Assembly: GCA_012521175.1 (NCBI GenBank)
Contig: JAAYMW010000174.1
Coordinates: forward strand, 1-34,101
Origin: Candidatus Epulonipiscium sp.
Lineage (GTDB): Bacteria; Bacillota; Clostridia; Lachnospirales; Defluviitaleaceae
Reading direction: 5' to 3'
Length of the DNA: 34,101 nt
The notes under the pieces are model-generated. The model was given only the letters and a program-made list of their open reading frames with translations, ran no database searches and had not been told where the DNA came from. This document shows positions 9,913 to 17,346 of this stretch, piece after piece. Position 1 is the stretch's first letter; every line of letters begins with the position of its first letter. A program made the position numbers and the translations under genes.

Positions 9913-10911
9913 ATGGAATATCAGGCATGCAGTACCAGATATGCAACGATGAAGTATAATCGCTGCGGGAAAAGCGGACTTAAGCTTCCTGCCATCTCTC
10001 TTGGCTTATGGCATAATTTTGGAGGCGTAGATGTATTTGAAAACAGCCGGGCCATTGCCCGTCGTGCATTCGATCTTGGAATTACCCATTTTGACCTTGC
10101 CAATAACTATGGCCCCCCTCCAGGATCAGCCGAAGAAAACTTTGGGAAAATCATGAAACTGGACTTTAAACCTTATAGAGACGAAATGATTATTTCTACA
10201 AAAGCTGGATATTACATGTGGGAAGGACCGTATGGGGAATGGGGTTCACGAAAATATATGCTTTCCAGTCTGGATCAAAGCTTAAAAAGAATGGGGCTTG
10301 ATTATGTGGATATTTTCTACTCCCACAGGCCTGATCCCGAGACACCTCTGGAAGAAACGATGGGTGCACTGGACACTGCAGTGCGACAGGGAAAAGCGCT
10401 TTATGTAGGAATTTCCAACTACAAGCCGGACCAGGCAAAACAGGCAATTAAAATTTTAAGGGATTTAGGTACCCCTTGCCTGATTCATCAGCCCTCCTAT
10501 TCAATGTTTAACCGATGGATAGAAGATGAAGGACTCCTGGATCTTTTAGAAGAAGAAGGTGTTGGCTCGATTGTCTACTCTCCCTTGGCTCAGGGACTTC
10601 TAACCAATAAGTATTTAAAAGAAATCCCCGCGGATTCCCGAGCTGCTAAATCTACCTCCAGATTTTTAAACAAAAGCGACATTACGCCAGAAAAATTAAA
10701 TAAGATTCATAAATTAAATGAACTGGCCAATGAAAGAGGGCAGTCTTTAGCTCAAATGGCCCTTGCATGGGTGCTTAGAAAAGGCCGTGTAACTTCTGCA
10801 TTGGTTGGAGCAAGTAAGGTAAGCCAAATAGAAGATAATGTTGCAGCTCTTAATAATCTGGAGTTTAGTGAAGAAGAACTCAATAAAATAGAGCAAATTT
10901 TAAAAGCTTAA
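9913..10911 (+). CDS. Aldo/keto reductase, YghZ/glyceraldehyde-3-phosphate reductase type
   Basis: Start revised to MEYQACSTRYATMKYNRCGKSGLKLPAISLGLW; FDLANNYGPPPGSAEENFG, YVDIFYSHRPDPETPLEETM. Confidence 0.93.
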   Translation: MEYQACSTRYATMKYNRCGKSGLKLPAISLGLWHNFGGVDVFENSRAIARRAFDLGITHFDLANNYGPPPGSAEENFGKIMKLDFKPYRDEMIISTKAGYYMWEGPYGEWGSRKYMLSSLDQSLKRMGLDYVDIFYSHRPDPETPLEETMGALDTAVRQGKALYVGISNYKPDQAKQAIKILRDLGTPCLIHQPSYSMFNRWIEDEGLLDLLEEEGVGSIVYSPLAQGLLTNKYLKEIPADSRAAKSTSRFLNKSDITPEKLNKIHKLNELANERGQSLAQMALAWVLRKGRVTSALVGASKVSQIEDNVAALNNLEFSEEELNKIEQILKA

Positions 10912-10915
10912 ACAT

Positions 10916-10947
10916 AAGAAAGAGTTTCGTTTTCGAAACTCTTTCTT
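10916..10947. terminator. Bidirectional terminator between convergent genes, 14-bp perfect stem
   Basis: AAGAAAGAGTTTCG-TTTT-CGAAACTCTTTCTT. Confidence 0.85.
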
Positions 10948-10961
10948 AATTTACAGCCGTA

Positions 10962-11330
10962 TTATTCATTTTGGTCATATTCTTCATAGTTTTCATTTTC
11001 TTCAACGGGATGGTCTTGCTCTTTTTGTTCGTTCTGTTCTCTAAATACTTTTCCTACTTCTTCAACAGTCTTCATCGTGTTTTGAACCATAATTTGCATC
11101 ATTCTTCTTAATTTTGGCTCCAGGTCTTTTACCGCACTACCCATTTTTTGTGCCAATTCTTTACCCCATCTGTCCAAATCCTGAACAAACTCATCCGCTT
11201 TATTGTCATTGTGATCTCTATCACCACGTATGTCGTCAGATCCAACAGCCTTTAACATCTCTACAGCTTGCTCCGGTGTAAGTTTTCCTTCATCCACCAT
11301 TTTTAATATCATTCTTGTTTCTTCGCTCAT
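10962..11330 (-). CDS. SHOCT-like (YvlB-type N-terminus) small protein, function unknown
   Basis: MSEETRMILKMVDEGKLTPEQAVEMLKAVG; SD GGAGGATC upstream. Confidence 0.7.
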   Translation of the reverse strand: MSEETRMILKMVDEGKLTPEQAVEMLKAVGSDDIRGDRDHNDNKADEFVQDLDRWGKELAQKMGSAVKDLEPKLRRMMQIMVQNTMKTVEEVGKVFREQNEQKEQDHPVEENENYEEYDQNE

Positions 11331-11534
11331 AATGATCCTCCTTTTTTATATAGTATACCCTGTTTTTTTTTTGCAAAATATTTAATTCCTTATTATATAC
11401 GCAAAACATCTTATTTTGTTTGAAATAAAATAAGACTTCTTTATATCTTTTCCAAATTTTAAAATATGAATCATCTTTTTTAATCAGGGCAACCTAAATA
11501 TGTACGGATTCTCTAATAAAGGAGAGCTGATAAA

Positions 11535-11738
11535 ATGTCTAATGATCTTCACAATCCTAATATTTTTCACAATAAAATAGATTTCGAACACGAAACTTCT
11601 ACCACCAGTATGCATTTTCAGTCTGGTGATCGTCCAACCCCAAGAGAAGCCAAATCCCAAAAAGCTCAACTAAATTCCAGACATTCTGTTTCCGGAAAAG
11701 GAGACGTAAGAATTCAAATGAAAGAAAAACAGACTTAA
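11535..11738 (+). CDS. Orphan 67-aa hydrophilic protein
   Basis: SD AAAGGAGAG 8 nt before ATG; terminator directly at the stop codon; no recognised family. Confidence 0.65.
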   Translation: MSNDLHNPNIFHNKIDFEHETSTTSMHFQSGDRPTPREAKSQKAQLNSRHSVSGKGDVRIQMKEKQT

Positions 11739-11761
11739 AGCCGCATTTTGCGGCTTTAAGT
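11733..11761 (+). terminator. Hairpin terminator overlapping the stop codon of the 67-aa ORF
   Basis: ACTTAAAGCCGCA-ttt-TGCGGCTTTAAGT. Confidence 0.75.
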
Positions 11762-12043
11762 ATATATTTCATTATATTAAATAATATTTACATTTTAACT
11801 CACTTCTATTTTTTTTCATCATACACTAAAGTATAAAGATTAATACACTTAGAATTATATCCATAGTATTGAATACCTACAAAAAACACCCTATCTTATC
11901 ATTCCATATCTGTATCTTCATGGTATGATGAAATTACATAATATTCCTTTGACTTTAATAGATATTTCATTCCTTTCAGTAAACTATATAAATTATCCTC
12001 TTAATTGAGAATAACTATTATGATTGTAAAAGAGGGGGTAAAT

Positions 12044-12235
12044 ATGCGTAAAAATACAAATCATACAACAGAAGAAATTGAACTTTTAAAAACTGCGTTG
12101 GATACTCTCTTGGAACAGCGAAACTATAATTTATTAGATCCCCTTGTTCAACAATTAAGTAGAAAATTAGATGCATTGATTTATAAAGTAATTGAACAAC
12201 AAACCATTCCTTCCAGAAAAAAATCTGATTCATAG
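12044..12235 (+). CDS. Spo0E-like sporulation regulatory protein (aspartyl-phosphate phosphatase family)
   Basis: About 63 aa with LSRKLDALIYK, matching the Spo0E SQELD-x-LI signature; start revised to MRKNTNH behind GAGGGGG. Confidence 0.8.
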   Translation: MRKNTNHTTEEIELLKTALDTLLEQRNYNLLDPLVQQLSRKLDALIYKVIEQQTIPSRKKSDS

Positions 12236-12253
12236 TAAGTCAAGCGGCTTACT
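12234..12253 (+). terminator. Terminator of the Spo0E-like gene
   Basis: AGTAAGTC-aagc-GGCTTACT followed by TTTTT. Confidence 0.7.
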
Positions 12254-13061
12254 TTTTTATTTTTAAACTTGCCTGTTTATTGTCTTTTATAGGTCTTTGT
12301 CTGCCTTCATGATCGATATAATAATTTTTCTTTAAAATAAGCTGGGAAATAGGAACAAGCTCGTAGCCCTGTTGTTTTAATCCTGTGATAATCGTATCTA
12401 GTGCATCCTTTGTGTACTTTGCATTATTATGGAACAATATAATAGAACCGCTTCCGAGATGCTTATTATTTAATACCTGTTTAATTAAAGGGTCTGTTCC
12501 AAACTCTTTCCAGTCAAGGGAATCCACATCCCACTGAATCGAGTAATAGCCACATTCTTCGGCTGCTTCAATGACTGTATTATTGTATTCACCAAAGGGT
12601 GGTCTAAATAGGTTCATATCAATACCTGTAAGCTTTTTGACTGCTTCATGGGCTGCCATAATTTCTTTTTTGCTCCCCTCTTTTGACAGCTGACCCATAT
12701 GCGGATGTTTGTTGGAGTGGTTTCCTATATCATGCCCTGCTGCAGCGATTTTTTTGACCTCTTCCGGGTATTTTCTCACCCAGTCCCCAACTAAAAAGAA
12801 GGTAGCCTTTACACCATGTTTGTCGAGGATTTTTAGGATATCGTCCGTATCGTCTGCGCCCCAGGCTGCATCAAAACTTATAGAGATTTTATTATCTCCT
12901 CTTTCTACACAGTAAATGGGAATCTTCCTTTGCTGTTTGCTGGTAACATTATTAAAAACTTCCGTAACATAGGGTTTTGACAACCCCATAGAAAGCATAA
13001 TCAAAAGAAATGCACAAACTATTTTAATAATGCCTTTCATATGGATGACGTAAATTTTCAT
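12249..13061 (-). CDS. Polysaccharide deacetylase, PdaB-like sporulation type
   Basis: Start revised to MKIYVIHMKG; ISFDAAWGADDTDDILKILDKHGVKATFFLVGDWV, AGHDIGNHSNKHPHM, LFRPPFGEYN, QWDVDSLDWK. Confidence 0.87.
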   Translation of the reverse strand: MKIYVIHMKGIIKIVCAFLLIMLSMGLSKPYVTEVFNNVTSKQQRKIPIYCVERGDNKISISFDAAWGADDTDDILKILDKHGVKATFFLVGDWVRKYPEEVKKIAAAGHDIGNHSNKHPHMGQLSKEGSKKEIMAAHEAVKKLTGIDMNLFRPPFGEYNNTVIEAAEECGYYSIQWDVDSLDWKEFGTDPLIKQVLNNKHLGSGSIILFHNNAKYTKDALDTIITGLKQQGYELVPISQLILKKNYYIDHEGRQRPIKDNKQASLKIKK

Positions 13062-13068
13062 AAGAAAA

Positions 13069-13102
13069 TCCCCCCTCTTCATATTTTTATTCAGAGGGAG
13101 GA
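13069..13102 (-). promoter_or_regulatory. Hairpin sequestering the Shine-Dalgarno of the pdaB-like gene
   Basis: Minus strand TCCTCCCTCT-gaataaaaatatga-AGAGGGGGGA (one U-G pair); the 3' arm contains the SD 8 nt before the ATG. Confidence 0.55.
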
Positions 13103-13119
13103 TCATATATTCTGCAATC

Positions 13120-14076
13120 TTATAATAATTGAAGCAAATCCTTTGTTATATTCTTATACGTTCCATCTGAAAGATTCTCAAGGGATGCGTAAGCTTTACG
13201 AATAAATTTATCCTTTAACGCCTTAGTTTCTTTTAAGGCGCTCGTTTCTTTTACTAAGGCAATCACCCGATTAATCTCATTTTTTTCTATATGCTCTTTT
13301 TTGCTTAAAAGCTCTTTTATTTCATGTTTTACTTTATCATCCTGTAAAGCAAATAAAAGCGGAAGAGTATAAATACCTTGTTTAATATCATTACCCATAG
13401 GTTTTCCTTCTATTTTCTCCGTAGAAGTATACTCTAAAAGATCATCTCGTATTTGAAATGCCATCCCGAAAGAAAATGCAAATTTTCCAAGAGCATTTAG
13501 GGTTTTTCTCTTGCATTTTCCTTCATAAGCGCCTACCAAAATACTCATTGCAAACAGCACTGCTGTTTTTCTATAGATTCTTTTTAAGTAATCCGTTACA
13601 GTAACATCGGTATTATACTTGATTTCATATTGATCAATTTCACCTTCACAAATTGCTTTAACCCCTTGTGCTATTCTGTTTAAATGCTCAAAAGAAGTTT
13701 TGTTTGAAAGTATCGTAAAAGCTTTTGTAAACAAGTAGTCCCCTGTATAGACAGCCATATCCCGTCCATATTTTGCCTGAACCGTAGTTTTCCCTCTTCT
13801 AAGTTTGGATTCGTCAATAATATCGTCGTGAACAAGAGTTGCCGTATGAAGCAGCTCTATTGCTGCCCCAAGGGGAATAATCTTTTCAGGGTCATATTTG
13901 CCGCATTTCGCTCCTAATATCACAAAAGCCGGTCGTAATCTCTTGCCTCCGGACTCTATTAATTCTAAACTAATCTCTGTTAGAATTTTTTTTCTGGAGG
14001 GAACAGCTTTTTTCATATAATTTTCTACTTTAATTAATTCCTCATGTATTTCTGGATAAGCTTCCCACAAACTCAT
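13120..14076 (-). CDS. Polyprenyl diphosphate synthase (HepT-like; DmkB-like in EET context)
   Basis: GGKRLRPA, LVHDDIIDESKLRRG, FQIRDDLLEY. Confidence 0.92.
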   Translation of the reverse strand: MSLWEAYPEIHEELIKVENYMKKAVPSRKKILTEISLELIESGGKRLRPAFVILGAKCGKYDPEKIIPLGAAIELLHTATLVHDDIIDESKLRRGKTTVQAKYGRDMAVYTGDYLFTKAFTILSNKTSFEHLNRIAQGVKAICEGEIDQYEIKYNTDVTVTDYLKRIYRKTAVLFAMSILVGAYEGKCKRKTLNALGKFAFSFGMAFQIRDDLLEYTSTEKIEGKPMGNDIKQGIYTLPLLFALQDDKVKHEIKELLSKKEHIEKNEINRVIALVKETSALKETKALKDKFIRKAYASLENLSDGTYKNITKDLLQLL

Positions 14077-14600
14077 CTAATTTCTTCCCTTCTTAGTTGT
14101 TTCGCCCACTCTGCTTTTTCAAAATGCTGATACAGAAAATTTGTACTGATACCTACGAAATATCCTGTAATTACCCCGGATATCAAAAGAATCGGAAGGT
14201 AAAAATATATCCTTAAATCTTGAATAACAAAAGCTGCTACCAGCAGCTGCCCTGCATTATGAAAAATTGCTCCACAAATACTTATGGAGCCCAGTCCCAA
14301 ATAATTGTTAAAGTATTTATAGAGTAAAATCATCACAATATTACTAAGCATTCCTCCAACGATACTAAAGAAAAATGCCGAGACACTTCCTCCAAAAATA
14401 GAACCCATCACTGTTCTTAAAATCACTATAATGAGTGCTTCTTTCCATCCTAAAAACAATAATGCAAAGAGTGAAATGATATTTGCCAGTCCCAATTTTA
14501 CCCCTGGAAAAAGAACCGGAATTTGCCCCTCTATAATATAAATAATCAGTGCAATCCCAACCAATAAAGACAAAAATACCAATCGTTTTGTTCTTACCAT
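14073..14600 (-). CDS. Gx transporter family / heptaprenyl diphosphate synthase component I-like membrane protein (EetB-like)
   Basis: LVGIALIIYIIEGQIPVLFPGVKLGLANIISLFAL; probable start MVRTKRL; ATGA overlap with hepT. Confidence 0.87.
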   Translation of the reverse strand: MVRTKRLVFLSLLVGIALIIYIIEGQIPVLFPGVKLGLANIISLFALLFLGWKEALIIVILRTVMGSIFGGSVSAFFFSIVGGMLSNIVMILLYKYFNNYLGLGSISICGAIFHNAGQLLVAAFVIQDLRIYFYLPILLISGVITGYFVGISTNFLYQHFEKAEWAKQLRREEIR

Positions 14601-14663
14601 AATAACCACCATTCTATCTATCTTTGGCATACTAAAGCACTTACTCTTCCCCCACAATTACAA

Positions 14664-15047
14664 TCAATAAGTTACCTGATCCAGTTCCTCATTGATTCCT
14701 TCAATATGAATGGATAATTTATGCGGTAGGCATACTGCTATATCTCCCGGTTCCGACAGCCATCCCGAATGTACGCAAACCAAATCAGGGCAATTGGCAT
14801 CAATAAAGCGAATCTTTCCTTTCTCCACCCGGATAATATTAAATTTTCCGTTTTCTTCTTCAATTCTCCATTCTCTTGGTTCTTCCACTGAATTTAAATC
14901 AATCGCTTCTATGACTTTTTGATTTTGAATGATTTTGGCATTGAGGGTTTTTCCTTGATTAAAATATTTATACAGTCTCACAGCCAAAGAACTAACCACA
15001 AGCAAACCCAATACGCCTATTGCAACAATTTTATCCCCTTTTTTCAT
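14664..15047 (-). CDS. NusG domain II-containing membrane-anchored protein (EetA-like)
   Basis: N-terminal TM segment; CPDLVCVHSGWLSEPGDIAVCLPHKLSI motif. Confidence 0.87.
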   Translation of the reverse strand: MKKGDKIVAIGVLGLLVVSSLAVRLYKYFNQGKTLNAKIIQNQKVIEAIDLNSVEEPREWRIEEENGKFNIIRVEKGKIRFIDANCPDLVCVHSGWLSEPGDIAVCLPHKLSIHIEGINEELDQVTY

Positions 15048-15067
15048 TGTACTCTCCTCTTTACTAT

Positions 15068-16108
15068 CTAGTTGGCCAGTTGAAACTCTTCATTTTCTAG
15101 TTTAAATCGGTCTTTTAATCCCGATGTCACATAAATTTTTTTATCTTCTGTAACAATGACTGCTTCTACATTCTCTAAGCTTTCTATTAAAGCCATCCCT
15201 TTTTCTAATCCTAAAACATAAACACTGGTTGAAAGGGCATCCGCATCAATAGAAGCATCTGTAACAATGGTGCTGCTTATAATACCGGCTTCTGCAGGAT
15301 AACCTGTTTTAGGATCGATAATATGATGGTACCTTTTTCCGTTTTCCATAAAATATCTTTCATAATTGCCAGAAGTTACAATAGTTTCATCCACAACTTC
15401 TATCACTGCAATATGTTTTCCCCTTTCATCCAAAGGATTCTGAACGCCTATGCGCCAGGGAGAGCCATCCAACTTGCTTCCTAAAGTAACAACATTTCCT
15501 CCCAAATTAACAAAAGCGGTTTTTATCCCATTTTCTTTTAGTATCTTTTTGACTTCATCTCCTGTATAGCCTTTAGCAATAGCGCCTAAATCAATAGCTT
15601 GTCCTTTTTTATTTAATTTTACCTGTTGCGTATTTTTATCCAGGATTACGTCTTTATAATCCACTAAATCAAGCAAATCGTCGATCTCTTCCTGTTTGGG
15701 AACTCTCGCATGTTCTGTTCCAATTCCCCATAGTTTGACAATCGGTTCAATCGTAAGGTCAAAAGCACCCTCCGTTAAATCACTATAGTGTTTAGCTTTC
15801 TCAATAACATAAAATGTATCCGGGCTAATCTGAACGAAATTTTTTCCGGAATTCTCATTTATTTGGATAACCTCGCTTTTTTCTTGATTAACCGTCATTT
15901 TATTTTCTATTTCCTGAATTCTTTTGGCTGATTCTTCTATGGCCTTTTTGGCCTTATCTTCGTCTCCATCATAGATTTGTATCTGAATGACTGTGCCAAG
16001 GGCATAAATTTCTTCCTTAATTACGGTATTCGTTCCTTTATTGTTAGCACATCCGGAAAGAATACTTACTATTGTAATTAAGAAAATTAAAGATATATTT
16101 TTTTTCAT
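15068..16108 (-). CDS. apbE: FAD:protein FMN transferase (ApbE/FmnB-like lipoprotein)
   Basis: Lipobox LSGCANN; DLGAIAKGYTGDEV, HHIIDPKTGYPA, TDASIDADALSTSVYVLG. Confidence 0.94.
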   Translation of the reverse strand: MKKNISLIFLITIVSILSGCANNKGTNTVIKEEIYALGTVIQIQIYDGDEDKAKKAIEESAKRIQEIENKMTVNQEKSEVIQINENSGKNFVQISPDTFYVIEKAKHYSDLTEGAFDLTIEPIVKLWGIGTEHARVPKQEEIDDLLDLVDYKDVILDKNTQQVKLNKKGQAIDLGAIAKGYTGDEVKKILKENGIKTAFVNLGGNVVTLGSKLDGSPWRIGVQNPLDERGKHIAVIEVVDETIVTSGNYERYFMENGKRYHHIIDPKTGYPAEAGIISSTIVTDASIDADALSTSVYVLGLEKGMALIESLENVEAVIVTEDKKIYVTSGLKDRFKLENEEFQLAN

Positions 16109-16151
16109 TGATTCACCAACTTATATTTTATTCTCAACTTGTTTATTATAT

Positions 16152-16181
16152 ATTATATCGTTTATCACTAATAAATATCAA
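16152..16181 (-). promoter_or_regulatory. Putative promoter of the apbE operon (TTGATA-N18-TATAAT)
   Basis: Minus strand TTGATATTTATTAGTGATAAACGATATAAT. Confidence 0.6.
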
Positions 16182-16210
16182 TTGACAATTTTTAAAGGAA
16201 GGCATGAAAA

Positions 16211-16240
16211 CAATTCCCCAAGAAAACTCTCGGGGAATTG
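16211..16240 (-). terminator. Terminator of the FMN-binding lipoprotein gene
   Basis: Minus strand CAATTCCCCGAGA-gttt-TCTTGGGGAATTG-TTTTC. Confidence 0.8.
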
Positions 16241-16259
16241 AAAATAATAATTGTATTTA

Positions 16260-17099
16260 TTATTTTGCAGCTTCTAAAGCTTTTTTAGCCATTTCTTTGA
16301 AGCTTTCGGAACCATGAGTTGCACCAGTTACAGCATCCACTGCATCAACATCTTGTTTTTCAACAAGAGCTGCTTCTAATTGTGGGAATGCTTCTGCTGG
16401 TCCTATGTTAACTTTTTCTTTCATTCTCTTGTTGTAATCTTCATCAGCTTGTTTGGATGCGCCTTCTTCATTAACTTCATCGTAATCAACTGCAGCGATT
16501 TTACCATCTTTTACTTCGATAGTAATCACTGGTTTCCAACCACGTTCATCCGCTTCACCTTCAGCTGTATAAGTACCATCTTTTAAAGCTCCTGCTGCAT
16601 CTGCTGCTACTGGTCCTGCTGCTAAAGCTTTCTTAACCATTTCTTTAAAGCTTTCAGAACCATGAGTTGCACCAGTTACAGTATCAACAGCATCAACATC
16701 TTGTTTTTCAATTAACGCTTGTTCTAATTGTGGGAATGCTTCTGCTGGTCCTATGTTAACTTTAGCCTTCATATTGTTGTTGTATTCTTCGTTAGTTTCT
16801 TTTAATGTACCTTCTTCATTGATTTCATCATAATCAACTGCAACGATTTTACCATCTTTTACTTCAAGAGTAATGATTGGTTTCCAACCGTGGTCATCAA
16901 AAGCATCGCCTTCTGCTTTGTAAGTACCATCAGCTAATGCTGATTCAGTGGTAGCTTCTTCTTTTGTTTCTGCTGCTTGTTCTGTTTGAGTTTGTGTTGT
17001 ATCAGCAGGTTGTTTAGTTTCTTCTTTCTTTGCACCGCATCCAGTTAATGCACTAAATGATAACCCTAATGCTAATGCTAATGCTATAATTTTTTTCAT
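16260..17099 (-). CDS. Lipoprotein with two tandem FMN-binding domains (PplA-like)
   Basis: Lipobox ALTGCGAK; two copies of ~104 aa, each with DxVTGATHGSESFKEM. Confidence 0.9.
   Translation of the reverse strand: MKKIIALALALGLSFSALTGCGAKKEETKQPADTTQTQTEQAAETKEEATTESALADGTYKAEGDAFDDHGWKPIITLEVKDGKIVAVDYDEINEEGTLKETNEEYNNNMKAKVNIGPAEAFPQLEQALIEKQDVDAVDTVTGATHGSESFKEMVKKALAAGPVAADAAGALKDGTYTAEGEADERGWKPVITIEVKDGKIAAVDYDEVNEEGASKQADEDYNKRMKEKVNIGPAEAFPQLEAALVEKQDVDAVDAVTGATHGSESFKEMAKKALEAAK
16269..16580 (-). repeat. FMN-binding domain repeat, copy 2 (aa 174-277)
   Basis: KDGTYTAEGEADERGWKPVIT...DAVTGATHGSESFKEMAKKAL. Confidence 0.9.
16620..16931 (-). repeat. FMN-binding domain repeat, copy 1 (aa 57-160)
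   Basis: ADGTYKAEGDAFDDHGWKPIIT...DTVTGATHGSESFKEMVKKAL. Confidence 0.9.
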
Positions 17100-17144
17100 T
17101 ATAGCGCCCTCCTCTTTGTAATTAAGAATTTTTGTTACTATGAC

Positions 17145-17173
17145 ATTGTATTATCCCGACATTTTTTTGTCAA
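17145..17173 (-). promoter_or_regulatory. Strong SigA-type promoter of the FMN-binding lipoprotein gene
   Basis: Minus strand TTGACA-N17-TACAAT. Confidence 0.75.
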
Positions 17174-17346
17174 AGTTAACATAATTAATTTTTGTATGCT
17201 AAAGTTTAAACATCTCCATCATTCTCAGTAATCCTCTCTATTTCGTTGGTTTTTAAATTATACTTTTAAAAAATTTTTTGATATAATTATCATGACTTAA
17301 TGTGCTTTGAGTTGTTAATAATATGTCTTATAAGGAGGAAGATACC

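Noticed and set aside
11409-11435. AT-rich inverted repeat TCTTATTTT-N9-AAAATAAGA
   Set aside because: Such A/T palindromes are expected by chance at this base composition, and there is no supporting context.
11484-11669. Minus-strand 61-aa ORF overlapping the 67-aa gene
   Set aside because: The plus-strand ORF has an SD and terminator; the minus one has neither.
11898-11929. Imperfect hairpin ATCATTCCAT/ATGGTATGAT upstream of the Spo0E-like gene
   Set aside because: It has a mismatch, no clear link to a promoter or a known riboregulator; possibly chance.
12249-13061. Two polysaccharide deacetylases in the window as a duplicated system
   Set aside because: They are distant, of different architecture (PdaB-like versus acidic lipoprotein) and common in spore formers.
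17157-17163. TGTCGGG upstream of the FMN-binding gene as a Spo0A box
   Set aside because: Only a partial match and it falls inside the spacer of a strong promoter; too weak to claim.
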